Position numbers and translations under genes: made by a program. Below are positions 1 to 8,035 of a stretch of 64,000 nucleotides of DNA, one piece after another. The stretch comes from DASREM01 sp035652095 (GTDB taxonomy: Bacteria; Acidobacteriota; Terriglobia; Terriglobales; Acidobacteriaceae). The stretch covers positions 62,001 through 126,000 of the forward strand of contig DASREM010000053.1 in NCBI GenBank assembly GCA_035652095.1, given 5' to 3'. Below the pieces are notes generated by a model, which did no database searches, had not been told where the DNA came from, and was given only the letters and a program-made list of their open reading frames with translations. Each line of letters begins with the position of its first letter. Position 1 is the stretch's first letter.

Positions 1-57
1 CTTCTATCGTGGCTTCCATAGGGGTGGATCAACTCCCCAGGCTCAAGGAGGCCGCTC

Positions 58-1308
58 ATGGCTTCGGCTAATGGCAATCATTCCGCTGCAGAGGTTGTGA
101 ACAAGCCGCGTCTGATTTTCTGGGAAGTGACCAAGGGCTGCAACCTGCGTTGTATCCATTGCCGGGCCAGTGCCACCGAACTCAGCTCTCCTTCTGACCT
201 TGCGACCCGCTTCGCGCTTGGCATCATCGACCAGATTGCCGCAGCCGCGAACCCCATTCTGGTGTTAAGTGGAGGCGAGCCTCTGTATCGCTCCGACATT
301 TTTCAACTCGCGCGTTATGCGACGGACAAGCATCTGCGCGTCGCTCTTGCCACCAACGGCACACTGGTCACCAAGGACGTTGCCCGCATGATCGTTGATT
401 CAGGCGTGAAACGCGTTTCCATCAGCCTGGATGGGGCCGATGCCCTGACTCACGACACCTTCCGCGGAATTCCCGGAGCCTTTGATGCCGCGGTATATGG
501 CTTGCGAAATCTGAAGTCACTGGGCATGTCGGTGCAGATCAACATGACGATCGCCCGCCACAACGCGCGCCAGCTTCCGCAAGTGCTCGAACTCGCTAAG
601 TCCCTGGGCGCCGATGCCCTCCATACATTCTTGCTGGTACCGGTGGGCTGCGGCGTAGATATTGCCGCCGAGCAGATGGTCGCTCCGGAAGAATATGAGG
701 AGATGTTGAACTGGTTTTATGACCAGTCCCTCACCGGGGAAATCGAATTGAAGGCGACTTGCGCCCCGCATTATTTTCGCGTAGTGCGCCAGCGCCGGGT
801 GCAGGAGAAACGCTCAGCCGAAGCCGCCCGCATCCATGCCGCTCACACCACCACCGGCGACATCGGACCCACCGACATGATCATGCCCGGTGCCACCGGC
901 GTTTCGTTGAAGCCACAGACCAACGGCAAGGGGCACCCGGGAGGACATCCGGGCGACATGAACGCTATGACCAAGGGATGCCTGGCCGGCACCGGCGTAT
1001 GTTTCATTTCGCACGAAGGCGAAGTCTATCCCTGCGGATACCTTCCTGCCATCGCCGGTGATCTCAGAAAAGAATCGTTTACCGACATTTGGGAAAAATC
1101 GGTTGTATTTGATGCGCTGCGCGATACCGGCAACTTGAAAGGGAAGTGTGGCTGCTGCGAGTTCCGCAACATCTGCATGGGCTGCCGCGCGCGCGCATTC
1201 GCAGCCACCGGAGATTACCTGGAAGAGGAGCCGTTCTGCGTCTATCAACCCAAAACCACCAGCATTCATAATGCAAAGCCGGCGCCCCACGCGCTGCAGC
1301 AGAAGTGA
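58..1308 (+). CDS. ahbD: AhbD-like radical SAM/SPASM haem b synthase
   Basis: Predicted radical SAM enzyme of the AhbD group, which oxidatively decarboxylates two propionates of Fe-coproporphyrin III to give haem b in the siroheme-dependent route. The [4Fe-4S]-SAM motif is C28-x3-C32-x2-C35 in the context EVTKGCNLRC. A glycine-rich SAM-binding loop (SGGEP) follows. The C-terminal SPASM region has YPCGYLP, KCGCCEFRNICMGC and PFCVYQP as cluster ligands. The block LLVPVG...KATCAPHYFR matches my memory of AhbD better than AhbC or NirJ. A Gly/His-rich insertion lies near residues 255-305. The start ATG has a strong AAGGAGG at 45-51. The gene heads a same-strand cluster with a Crp/Fnr regulator, RIC protein and NO reductase, suggesting haem supply or repair under nitrosative stress. 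AhbC or NirJ-like activity is the main alternative. Confidence 0.8.
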   Translation: MASANGNHSAAEVVNKPRLIFWEVTKGCNLRCIHCRASATELSSPSDLATRFALGIIDQIAAAANPILVLSGGEPLYRSDIFQLARYATDKHLRVALATNGTLVTKDVARMIVDSGVKRVSISLDGADALTHDTFRGIPGAFDAAVYGLRNLKSLGMSVQINMTIARHNARQLPQVLELAKSLGADALHTFLLVPVGCGVDIAAEQMVAPEEYEEMLNWFYDQSLTGEIELKATCAPHYFRVVRQRRVQEKRSAEAARIHAAHTTTGDIGPTDMIMPGATGVSLKPQTNGKGHPGGHPGDMNAMTKGCLAGTGVCFISHEGEVYPCGYLPAIAGDLRKESFTDIWEKSVVFDALRDTGNLKGKCGCCEFRNICMGCRARAFAATGDYLEEEPFCVYQPKTTSIHNAKPAPHALQQK

Positions 1309-1321
1309 GAGACAAAGCAGT

Positions 1322-1507
1322 ATGGCGAAGTTAATTCCTTTTCATGTGCCTCCCCGCTACCATCAGAAAGTCCGGTGGGTGCCGAAACAACAGCGCGGCA
1401 AGTTAATCATGTTTCCAGCGGCTAGAACGTACCCGGTCGGTCGGCCCAAAGTCTCGCTCCGGATAAATTGGCAGTTTCTGAACCAGCCTTCACGTTTCGC
1501 CCAGTGA
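1322..1507 (+). CDS. Small basic protein, copy 1 of a family flanking the NO cluster
   Basis: A 61-residue basic protein starting 13 nt after the radical SAM gene, with GAGAGA upstream of its ATG. Its first ~33 residues align without gaps to a 39-residue protein encoded on the other strand at 5448-5567. Shared positions are MA-x-x-I-x-F-x-x-P near the start, then W-V-P-x-Q-x-R-G-x-x-x-x-F-P. By eye, 14 of 32 positions are identical. The C-terminal ~25 residues are not shared and may be read-on sequence. I recall similar short acidobacterial proteins of unknown function. No function is assigned; the Arg/Lys-rich composition would suit nucleic-acid or protein binding. Its end overlaps the longest possible reading of the next gene, which is one reason to start that gene later. 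Confidence 0.55.
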   Translation: MAKLIPFHVPPRYHQKVRWVPKQQRGKLIMFPAARTYPVGRPKVSLRINWQFLNQPSRFAQ

Positions 1508-1527
1508 ACATCGTTACAATAGACCCT

Positions 1528-2232
1528 GTGCTCGATAAAGACGGCGCCTCCCGCTCTACACTGGCGAAAACCGCGATCTTTTCCGGCCTTTCCGAAGCCG
1601 AGTTCGCTTTCCTTTCACAGCGTGCCGTACCCCGGCACTTCGCTGCCGGCGAACTGGTGTTCAGCGAAGGCGAGCCGTGTTCCGGACTGTTCGTCGTACA
1701 GTCGGGCAATATCCGGATCTTCAAAAGCTCCGTGAATGGCCGTGAGCAAGTGTTGGGTGTGGAGGGGCCCGGCAGTTCCGTGGCCGAGTTGCCGGTGTTT
1801 GACGGTGGCAATTACCCGGCTTCGGTCGCGGCCGTCACCGACTCGACATTGCTCTTCGTCAGCAAGCAGGACTTTCAAGCCCTGTGCCTGGCGCATCCGC
1901 AAGTCTCGCTCAAGGTGTTGCGAGTAGTGGGAGCGCGTCTGCGGCGGCTAGTAGGGATCATTGAAGAACTTTCCTTCACCACCGTCCGTCATCGTCTGGC
2001 ATCGTATCTGCTCCGGCTGGCCCAGAAAGAGGGGAAGACCACCGCGGCAGGCACCCAGGTTTTGTTGCCCGTCAGCAACCAGGAACTGGCCTCGTTCATC
2101 GGCACCGTGCGCGAGTTGGTCTCCCGCAACTTGAGCCGCTTTCAGTCGGAAGGGCTGATTCGGCTCGAGGGTCGCGCGGTGATCATCCTCGATCTCGACA
2201 AGTTGCAAAGCGAACTGCAGGCTTTGGAGTAG
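1528..2232 (+). CDS. Crp/Fnr-family transcriptional regulator
   Basis: Cyclic-nucleotide-binding-type sensor domain (about residues 10-130, with the GELVFSEGEPCSGLFVVQSG stretch typical of the cNMP beta-barrel), a long dimerisation helix, and a C-terminal winged helix (VSNQELASFIGTVRELVSRNLSRF) characteristic of Crp/Fnr proteins. No N-terminal FNR-type four-cysteine cluster motif is visible, so an NO/haem sensor like DNR is more likely than an oxygen-sensing FNR; this is inferred from context between ahbD and the RIC/norB genes. Start choice: TTG 1468, GTG 1504 and GTG 1528 are all in frame. I prefer 1528 because TACAAT at 1515-1520 lies 7 nt upstream and would drive a leaderless transcript. 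A candidate operator lies just downstream (2245-2271), before the RIC gene. Confidence 0.85.
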   Translation: MLDKDGASRSTLAKTAIFSGLSEAEFAFLSQRAVPRHFAAGELVFSEGEPCSGLFVVQSGNIRIFKSSVNGREQVLGVEGPGSSVAELPVFDGGNYPASVAAVTDSTLLFVSKQDFQALCLAHPQVSLKVLRVVGARLRRLVGIIEELSFTTVRHRLASYLLRLAQKEGKTTAAGTQVLLPVSNQELASFIGTVRELVSRNLSRFQSEGLIRLEGRAVIILDLDKLQSELQALE

Positions 2233-2244
2233 TTCCGCTCAATC

Positions 2245-2271
2245 TCACAAACGCGTGTGATCTCCGTGACA
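2245..2271. promoter_or_regulatory. Candidate Crp/Fnr-type operator upstream of the RIC gene
   Basis: Between the regulator and the RIC gene there is TCACA-6 nt-TGTGA (2245-2260), an exact 5-bp inverted repeat. It is followed by TGACA at 2267-2271, so that TGTGA-6 nt-TGACA also forms a near-palindrome of Crp type. It sits about 70 nt upstream of the RIC start, a usual place for an activator site. Binding by the adjacent Crp/Fnr protein is inferred. Confidence 0.35.
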
Positions 2272-2342
2272 AAAGTCATCGGCGGCCGTCCCGCGCTCCT
2301 CTAACCTCGACTTTCACCTAATTGCAAGACAAGGAGCACCAT

Positions 2343-3062
2343 ATGACAGCAACCATCGGCAAAACGGTCCGCGATCTGGCCCTGGAAATTCCCAACGCCA
2401 CGCGTGTCTTTGAGAAGTGGGGCATCGACTACTGCTGCGGCGGAATGAAGTCGCTGGAGCAAGCCTGCGAAGAAAGGAACGTCTCGCTGGATGAAGTTGT
2501 AAGCAGTCTCGACGAGGCCGCCAAGGTTCCGGCGCAACCCGCGCGCGCCTGGTGGTCCGCGGCGTTGTCCGAGCTGATCGCCCATATCATCGAAACTCAT
2601 CACAAATTTACCCGCGAGGAAATCGTTCGACTGAATGCGTTGTTGGAGAAGGTCTGCGGCGTGCACGGAAAGAACCATCCCGAGTTGTTCCAGATTCGCG
2701 AAACTTTTCGAGCTCTTGCCCAGGAGCTGTCAACGCACTTGATGAAAGAAGAGATGGTGTTGTTTCCCTATATTCTCCGCATGGAGGAATCCGTGCTCCA
2801 GCGCGAGCCCGTTCTGCCGGCTCCATTCGGCAAAGTCGATAACCCGGTGCATATGATGATGATGGAACACGATTCCGCCGGCTCTGCGCTGAAAGCGATG
2901 CGGGAAGCAAGCCATGGGTATACCGCGCCCGCAGACGCGTGCGTCAGCTATCGCACCCTGTACCAGGCGCTCGAAGGCTTCGAGGCGGACCTGCATCAGC
3001 ACATTCATCTTGAGAACAACGTCCTCTTTCCACGCGCCATCTCGCTGGAACAGGGCAAGTAA
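2343..3062 (+). CDS. ric: RIC-family iron-sulfur cluster repair di-iron protein (YtfE/ScdA)
   Basis: Repair of Iron Centres protein, 239 residues. The N-terminal ScdA_N/DUF542 domain carries the diagnostic GIDYCCGG motif. The C-terminal hemerythrin-like four-helix domain has the expected His/Glu di-iron ligands: HIIETHH, HLMKEEMVLFPYI, MMEHDSAG and HQHIHLENNVLFPR. Family members protect or repair Fe-S clusters damaged by NO and peroxide and are commonly induced with NO reductases. The ATG at 2343 is preceded by AAGGAG (2331-2336); a TTG at 2322 is less likely. It lies 33 nt upstream of the NO reductase gene on the same strand, so the two probably form one transcript under the neighbouring Crp/Fnr protein. 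Confidence 0.92.
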   Translation: MTATIGKTVRDLALEIPNATRVFEKWGIDYCCGGMKSLEQACEERNVSLDEVVSSLDEAAKVPAQPARAWWSAALSELIAHIIETHHKFTREEIVRLNALLEKVCGVHGKNHPELFQIRETFRALAQELSTHLMKEEMVLFPYILRMEESVLQREPVLPAPFGKVDNPVHMMMMEHDSAGSALKAMREASHGYTAPADACVSYRTLYQALEGFEADLHQHIHLENNVLFPRAISLEQGK

Positions 3063-3095
3063 ACCAAACTCATATCCGTTCGGGAGAAAGGCTGC

Positions 3096-5393
3096 ATGTC
3101 TTATAAGAAGCTCTGGATCGCCTTTGCGATCATCATTACGGTTTCATTCGCCGTGCTTGGAGGCGTTGGGCTGAAACTGGTCAACCAGGCGCCTCCCATT
3201 CCACAGCAGGTCGTCACCTCGGATGGCCGCCTGCTGTTCGCAGGCGCCGATATTACCGAGGGACAGGGAGTGTGGCAGTCCATCGGAGGTCAGGAAGTCG
3301 GCACCATCTGGGGACATGGCTCCTATGTCGCGCCGGACTGGAGTGCCGACTGGCTTCATCGTGAGTGCGGCTTCATCCTGGATCGCTGGGCGCAGAAACA
3401 AGGCGCGCACAGCTATGCGGAACTTCCTCCTGAATCGCAGGCCGCCCTGCGCGAGCGGCTCACCTTGCTCATGCGGAACAATTCTTATGATGCGGCGGCA
3501 AAGACCATCACCGTAGATCCGATTCGGGCGCAGGCCTTCGAAAATCTTGCGCAGTATTACGCGGATGTGTTTGCAAACGGCCGAAATGAATACGCCATTC
3601 CAAAGAATGCTCTGGCCGGTCCTGACAAGGCGCGCCAGATGAGCGCGTTCTTCTGGTGGACCGCCTGGGCCGCTTCTACCAATCGGCCCGGCTCAAACGT
3701 CACCTACACCCAGAACTGGCCTCATGAGACTTTGATCGGCAATGAGCCCACCGGAAACGCGATCGTTTGGAGCGTTATCAGTTTCGTGCTCCTTCTGGCT
3801 GGCGTTGGAGGCATGGTCTGGTATTTCGCTTCCCAGGAGCGCTCTCCTGCGCAGGAGATGCTTCCCGATCAGGATCCGTTGCTGGGATTGAAGCCGACGC
3901 CATCCCAACGTGCCACCATGAAATTCTTCTTCGTAGTTGCCGCCTTGTGGGTCGTGCAGGTCGCCCTGGGGGCCATCACCGCTCACTACGGGGTAGAAGG
4001 CTCGGGCTTCTACGGCATTCCGCTCGACCATTGGCTGCCTTACGCTGTGACCCGAACCTGGCATTTACAGATCGGGATTTTCTGGATTGCCACTTCATGG
4101 CTGGCAACCGGCCTCTACGTGGTTCCCGCCATTAGCGGCATCGAGCCTCGAGGGCAGCGTCTTGGCGTGAATGTTTTATTCGGTGCGCTTCTGTTGGTCG
4201 TCGTGGGTTCACTTGCCGGCGAGTGGATGGGTATCCAGCAGAAACTTGGAAATCTGTGGTTCTGGCTCGGCTCCCAGGGCTATGAATATGTCGACCTCGG
4301 TCGCTTGTGGCAGATCCTCTTGTTCGTCGGCTTGGTCTTCTGGTTGTGGCTGATGTGGAGAGGTCTCAAGCCTGCGTTGGGCAAGAAAGACGCGAGTCAT
4401 TCCTTGCTGACCATGTTCCTGATTTCCAGCATCGCCATCCCGCTCTTCTACGCCGCGGGGTTAATGTATGGACAGCGCAGCAACCTGGTCACTGCCGAAT
4501 ACTGGCGATGGTGGGTCGTCCATCTCTGGGTCGAGGGATTTTTCGAGGTCTTCGCCACCGTCGTGATCGCATTCCTGCTGACAAGACTCAAGTTGCTCTC
4601 CATCAGCACCGCCACAAAAGGGGTATTGTTTTCTACCGCCGTGTTCCTCTCTGGAGGAATCATCGGCACCTTCCATCATCTCTACTTCACCGGGACGCCG
4701 GACTTCGTGCTCGGGCTCGGGGCGGTGTTCAGTGCGCTCGAGGTGGTGCCCCTCGTGCTTATTGGCTTCGAAGCCTGGGAGAACATTCGCCTGGCTCGTG
4801 CCCGTGAACAACACGGTTGGCTTGCGGCTTACAAGTGGCCCATTCATTTCTTCGTGGCCGTGGCATTCTGGAATTTTGTCGGGGCGGGCCTGTTTGGTTT
4901 CTTCATCAATCCTCCGATTGCCCTCTATTACATGCAGGGCCTCAACACCACTCCCGTGCACGGACACACGGCGCTCTTCGGGGTCTATGGCATGCTGGGC
5001 CTGGGGCTGATGTTGTTTTGCCTGCGCGCATTGCGTCCTGGCCTGGCATGGAAGAACAGGACACTCGCGGTATCGTTCTGGTGCATCAACCTGGGCTTGG
5101 CGCTGATGGTCTTAATCAGCGTTTTGCCCATTGGTTTAATGCAAGTGTGGGCATCGGTCGAGTACGGGACCTGGTACGCCCGATCCGCGGAATTTATGCA
5201 GACCCCGCTCATGGAGAAGTTACGCTGGCTGCGCATGATTGGCGACAGCGTTTTTGCTGTGGGTGCAGTCGGACTTGGCTGGTTCGTGCTCGGACTGGTG
5301 ACCGGACATTCCTACGATCGCCACGGGCACGTCGCCGAGGGCGCCTGGGCTGTCCACTCAGAGGAGATCCTGCCTACTCACGCCGGAGACTGA
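3096..5393 (+). CDS. norB: Quinol-dependent nitric oxide reductase, large fused subunit (qNor)
   Basis: Membrane haem-copper-oxidase-family enzyme reducing 2 NO to N2O with electrons from quinol. At 765 residues it is the single-subunit qNor (NorZ) form: an N-terminal helix, an extracytoplasmic region of about 200 residues resembling a fused NorC without a CXXCH haem c site, then about 12 transmembrane helices. Histidines expected for haem b/b3 and FeB are visible in TRTWHLQIGIFW, WWVVHLWVEGFFEV, GTFHHLYFTG and PVHGHTALFGVYG. ATG 3096 follows a GGGAGAAAGG-type ribosome site. It ends in a strong hairpin terminator at 5410-5446. Context (RIC, Crp/Fnr regulator) and the absence of nir or nos genes here favour NO detoxification over denitrification. 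Confidence 0.95.
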   Translation: MSYKKLWIAFAIIITVSFAVLGGVGLKLVNQAPPIPQQVVTSDGRLLFAGADITEGQGVWQSIGGQEVGTIWGHGSYVAPDWSADWLHRECGFILDRWAQKQGAHSYAELPPESQAALRERLTLLMRNNSYDAAAKTITVDPIRAQAFENLAQYYADVFANGRNEYAIPKNALAGPDKARQMSAFFWWTAWAASTNRPGSNVTYTQNWPHETLIGNEPTGNAIVWSVISFVLLLAGVGGMVWYFASQERSPAQEMLPDQDPLLGLKPTPSQRATMKFFFVVAALWVVQVALGAITAHYGVEGSGFYGIPLDHWLPYAVTRTWHLQIGIFWIATSWLATGLYVVPAISGIEPRGQRLGVNVLFGALLLVVVGSLAGEWMGIQQKLGNLWFWLGSQGYEYVDLGRLWQILLFVGLVFWLWLMWRGLKPALGKKDASHSLLTMFLISSIAIPLFYAAGLMYGQRSNLVTAEYWRWWVVHLWVEGFFEVFATVVIAFLLTRLKLLSISTATKGVLFSTAVFLSGGIIGTFHHLYFTGTPDFVLGLGAVFSALEVVPLVLIGFEAWENIRLARAREQHGWLAAYKWPIHFFVAVAFWNFVGAGLFGFFINPPIALYYMQGLNTTPVHGHTALFGVYGMLGLGLMLFCLRALRPGLAWKNRTLAVSFWCINLGLALMVLISVLPIGLMQVWASVEYGTWYARSAEFMQTPLMEKLRWLRMIGDSVFAVGAVGLGWFVLGLVTGHSYDRHGHVAEGAWAVHSEEILPTHAGD

Positions 5394-5409
5394 ACCAAGC
5401 CACAAAGAA

Positions 5410-5446
5410 AGAATGCCCCGTCTTCCGACGGGGCATTCTGTTTTCA
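5410..5446. terminator. Bidirectional hairpin terminator after norB
   Basis: A perfect 13-bp stem (5410-5422 with 5427-5439) with a TTCC loop is followed by GTTTTC on the plus strand. On the minus strand it is followed by TTCTTTCTTT. It lies between the convergent stops of norB (5393) and the 39-residue gene (5448), so it can end both transcripts. Confidence 0.85.
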
Positions 5447-5447
5447 T

Positions 5448-5567
5448 CTACGCCGACTTCTTTTGCGGCACTGGAAATTGAAGCACTCGTCCCCGCTTCT
5501 GCGGGGGAACCCACTTCGTCGTTTCCTTGTGACGGTCCGGAATGTAGAATCTGATGATCTCCGCCAT
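5448..5567 (-). CDS. Small basic protein, copy 2 of a family flanking the NO cluster
   Basis: A 39-residue protein, convergent with norB. It begins MAEIIRFYIP, has WVPPQKRGRV in the middle and ends PQKKSA. The start at 5567 has CGGAGG at 5574-5579 with 6-nt spacing; a second ATG at 5573 abuts that site and is unlikely. It aligns without gaps to the N-terminal half of the 61-residue protein at 1322-1507. The clear ribosome site, the conserved W-V-P-x-Q-x-R-G core and the shared terminator make it a real gene despite its size. Function is unknown; no catalytic motif or membrane segment is visible. Confidence 0.7.
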   Translation of the reverse strand: MAEIIRFYIPDRHKETTKWVPPQKRGRVLQFPVPQKKSA

Positions 5568-5923
5568 CGCCATCCTCCGATCCAACACATCGATTCCCAA
5601 CGTCGTTCACCGCTCGATGTGCTGCTTACCCTTTACGTCGTTAGATGCGGCTATAAATTGCTGGAAACGGCACTATATTCTTGGGTCGAATCACAACTTT
5701 CTACCCCGCCCGGGGTTTCATGCGCCTCCGAGAGTCCGTTAGCAAACGGTGCGTGAAGCGAACCGCCTCCTGTCCAGTTTCCGGCTGGCCTTCCTAAACG
5801 TATGATTTCAGGGATCATGCTTTAACCAGGGACTCCCCAACCCCGGCCAATTCTGGTAACTTTTCACATCCCTGTGCATCCCATTTGCCAGAGCACAAGG
5901 GGTATGCTGTTCTACGCACTAAA
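5568..5923. other. Intergenic region before the molybdopterin oxidoreductase gene
   Basis: About 350 bases between the small minus-strand gene and the oxidoreductase. I see no convincing ORF or tRNA here. It must hold the divergent promoters of both neighbours, but no near-consensus promoter pair stands out. Confidence 0.4.
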
Positions 5924-6643
5924 ATGAATGAATCATCTTCCAGGCCGCAGCTTAAGCATATGAATCGGCGCGAGTTGCTGAAGTTGGCTCCGGTTCTGGC
6001 GCTGGGGGCGTTTGCCGTCCCCAAGCTGCAGACTAAGCTTCTCGGCGCGGGTTTGGGCCTGAGTGATTGGGCTTCTTCCAAGCTTTTCCGGCAAGGGCAC
6101 TTGGCGCCGACCTTCGCCGATACGATGGTGACCCCCTTCGAGCGCTTCCCGATTAACGACTACGACGAAGACGACCCCGGCGTAGATCTTGAGAGCTGGA
6201 CCCTTACCGTCAGCGGAGTGGGCCCAAAGTCAGCCGATTACACCCTTGCCCAGATTCAGGCCCTCCCCAAAGTGGTGCAGAACACGCGCCACGTATGCGT
6301 CGAAGGCTGGGACGTCATCGGCAACTTCGGCGGCGCCAGGCTCTCCGATTTCCTGCACATGATCGGCGCGGATACGAGCTCGAAATTTGTTTACGTCGAG
6401 TGCGCCGATGATTATTACGAATCGCTCGATATGGAAACGGCCCTCCACCCCCAGACGTTGTTGTGCTACGAGATGTACGGCAAGCCGCTGACGCGTGAGC
6501 ATGGCGCTCCGCTGCGCCTGCAGGTTCCTACCAAGATTGGTTACAAGCAGGCGAAGTATTTGACGGACTTGAAAGTCACCAACGTCCTGCAGAAGGTCGG
6601 CTACTGGGAAGATCAGGGCTATTCAAGTTTTTACGGTTTGTGA
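5924..6643 (+). CDS. Tat-exported molybdopterin-binding oxidoreductase (SUOX/MsrP-like)
   Basis: Sulfite-oxidase-fold molybdopterin enzyme. The N-terminus contains MNRRELLKLAPVLALGAFA, a twin-arginine-type signal, so the mature protein is probably periplasmic. The conserved Mo-coordinating cysteine lies in RHVCVEGWDVIGNFGG, and the later LRLQVPTKIGYKQAKYL block is typical of the family. The substrate cannot be read from sequence. MsrP (methionine sulfoxide) is the nearest well-known relative, but its partner MsrQ is absent and a different b-type cytochrome follows 9 nt downstream. That cytochrome is probably the quinone-linked redox partner. ATG 5924 is used; ATG 5960, directly at the twin-arginine motif, is equally possible. 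Confidence 0.85.
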   Translation: MNESSSRPQLKHMNRRELLKLAPVLALGAFAVPKLQTKLLGAGLGLSDWASSKLFRQGHLAPTFADTMVTPFERFPINDYDEDDPGVDLESWTLTVSGVGPKSADYTLAQIQALPKVVQNTRHVCVEGWDVIGNFGGARLSDFLHMIGADTSSKFVYVECADDYYESLDMETALHPQTLLCYEMYGKPLTREHGAPLRLQVPTKIGYKQAKYLTDLKVTNVLQKVGYWEDQGYSSFYGL

Positions 6644-6652
6644 GGAGAGGCA

Positions 6653-7348
6653 GTGCGCGAAGCCGTCATCGAAATCGAAGCCGACCAGGAGATCGAAGAG
6701 AGTATTGCGGTTTATGAGCATCCCTGGCCGGTCCGCTTCTCGCATTGGGTGAATACGGTCGCACTCCTCGTCTTGGTGGGCAGCGGTTTTCAGATTTTCC
6801 GCGCCTTCCCAAGCTTCGGCGAAAAAATTCCGCAGCAGGATTTGCTGCATTGGCCCAAGAGCCTGGCCATTGGTGGTTGGCTGGGAGGCGGTTTGCAGTG
6901 GCACCTGACCTTTATGTGGATTTACGTGGCCACCGGCCTCTTCTATGTCCTGTACCAGGCAGGGAGCGGAAACTATCGGCAGGTGCTTTTTATGCCCCGC
7001 GATATTCCGGGCGTGTGGCCAATGGTTCGCCATTATTTTTTTTTCGGGCCTAAGCCCCCGGAGCGTGAAGTTTACAACCCGCTGCAGAAGCTGGCCTATA
7101 CGTCGGCGATCTTACTTGGCCTTCTGTCGGTGCTGACCGGACTCGCGATCTGGAAGCCGGTGCAGTTTTCCTGGCTGGCTTCATGGATGGGCGGGTTCCA
7201 TTACGCGCGCATATGGCATTTTGCGGTGATGTGGGCGATTTTGTTTTTTGTGTTTGGCCACCTGGTCATGGTGGTGTTGCATGGCTGGAACAACTTCGTG
7301 TCGATGCTGACAGGCTGGAAAAAAGATCCCGATTATACCCCCCGCTAA
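6653..7348 (+). CDS. b-type cytochrome membrane subunit (cytochrome b561/Ni-Fe hydrogenase cytb-like)
   Basis: Integral membrane cytochrome of 231 residues with four predicted helices. Haem-ligand histidines are visible in HPWPVRFSHWVN, the WHLTFMWIYVATG helix and HYARIWHFAVMWAILFFVFGH. It belongs to the di-haem cytochrome b group serving thiosulfate reductase, formate dehydrogenase and hydrogenases. It starts with GTG, preceded by GAGGAGAGG overlapping the end of the upstream molybdopterin gene, so the two are translated as one operon. The likely role is electron transfer between the quinone pool and the periplasmic molybdoenzyme. The 30-residue acidic cytoplasmic N-terminus is longer than usual. 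Confidence 0.87.
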   Translation: MREAVIEIEADQEIEESIAVYEHPWPVRFSHWVNTVALLVLVGSGFQIFRAFPSFGEKIPQQDLLHWPKSLAIGGWLGGGLQWHLTFMWIYVATGLFYVLYQAGSGNYRQVLFMPRDIPGVWPMVRHYFFFGPKPPEREVYNPLQKLAYTSAILLGLLSVLTGLAIWKPVQFSWLASWMGGFHYARIWHFAVMWAILFFVFGHLVMVVLHGWNNFVSMLTGWKKDPDYTPR

Positions 7349-7369
7349 TCGGCGAAGCGCGCACGAAGA

Positions 7370-8035
7370 ATGGCTTGGGAAGGGAAAAGCTCCGTAGTGA
7401 AAGCGGCCCCCGACGTAGACACCAAAGAGCGAGATCTGATCCGGCGCGTGCAGGATGGCGAGCAGGAAAAGTTCTACGAGCTGATCAAGCCGTATGAGCG
7501 AAGGGTATTCACCGCGGCGTTCGCGGTTTTGCGAAACGCGGCCGACGCGGAAGAGGTTGCGCAAGAGGCGATTTTGAAGGCTTTCGCCAACCTCCGGCAG
7601 TTCCGGGCCGAATCGCGGTTCAGTACCTGGCTGATTCAGATTGCGGTGAACGAAGCGCGCATGCGCCGCCGCAAGGAGCATGCGGACATGATGGAACCAA
7701 TTGGAGAACATGCCGACGAGGAGGGCACCTACACTCCGCGGGAGTTCCCTGATTGGCGCGAAATCCCCTCGGAGGCTCTAGAACGAAACGAAGTCCGTGA
7801 ACTGCTGCTGCAGGCCCTGGCCTCGTTGGGAAGCAAATATCGTGAGGTTTTCGTATTGCGAGACATTCAGCATTTGAGCATTGAAGAAGTTTCAGAAGCC
7901 TTGGGAATCTCGCGGGCGTCGGTGAAAACCCGCCTCCTGCGAGCTCGACTCATGTTGCGGGATCTGCTGGCGCCTCGGATCGCCGGCGGATTTTTCAGCC
8001 GTGTACCTTTCGAGAAGGGAAACAAACCATGGTAG
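7370..8035 (+). CDS. ECF-type RNA polymerase sigma factor (RpoE-like)
   Basis: Sigma-70 family extracytoplasmic-function factor of 221 residues. Region 2 is seen in YERRVFTAAFAVLRNAADAEEVAQEAILKAFANL. Region 4 (REVFVLRDIQHLSIEEVSEALGIS...SVKTRLLRARLMLRDLL) carries the helix-turn-helix for the -35 element. Regions 2 and 4 are joined by an acidic linker of about 50 residues. The gene overlaps the downstream zinc-finger anti-sigma gene by 7 nt, a typical translationally coupled sigma/anti-sigma pair. It follows the molybdoenzyme/cytochrome pair by 21 nt on the same strand, so it may control or be cotranscribed with that redox module (inference). Confidence 0.93.
   Translation: MAWEGKSSVVKAAPDVDTKERDLIRRVQDGEQEKFYELIKPYERRVFTAAFAVLRNAADAEEVAQEAILKAFANLRQFRAESRFSTWLIQIAVNEARMRRRKEHADMMEPIGEHADEEGTYTPREFPDWREIPSEALERNEVRELLLQALASLGSKYREVFVLRDIQHLSIEEVSEALGISRASVKTRLLRARLMLRDLLAPRIAGGFFSRVPFEKGNKPW

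Noticed and set aside
5680..5715. tRNA-like T-arm (GGTCGAATC)
   Set aside because: No acceptor stem or anticodon arm can be built around it.
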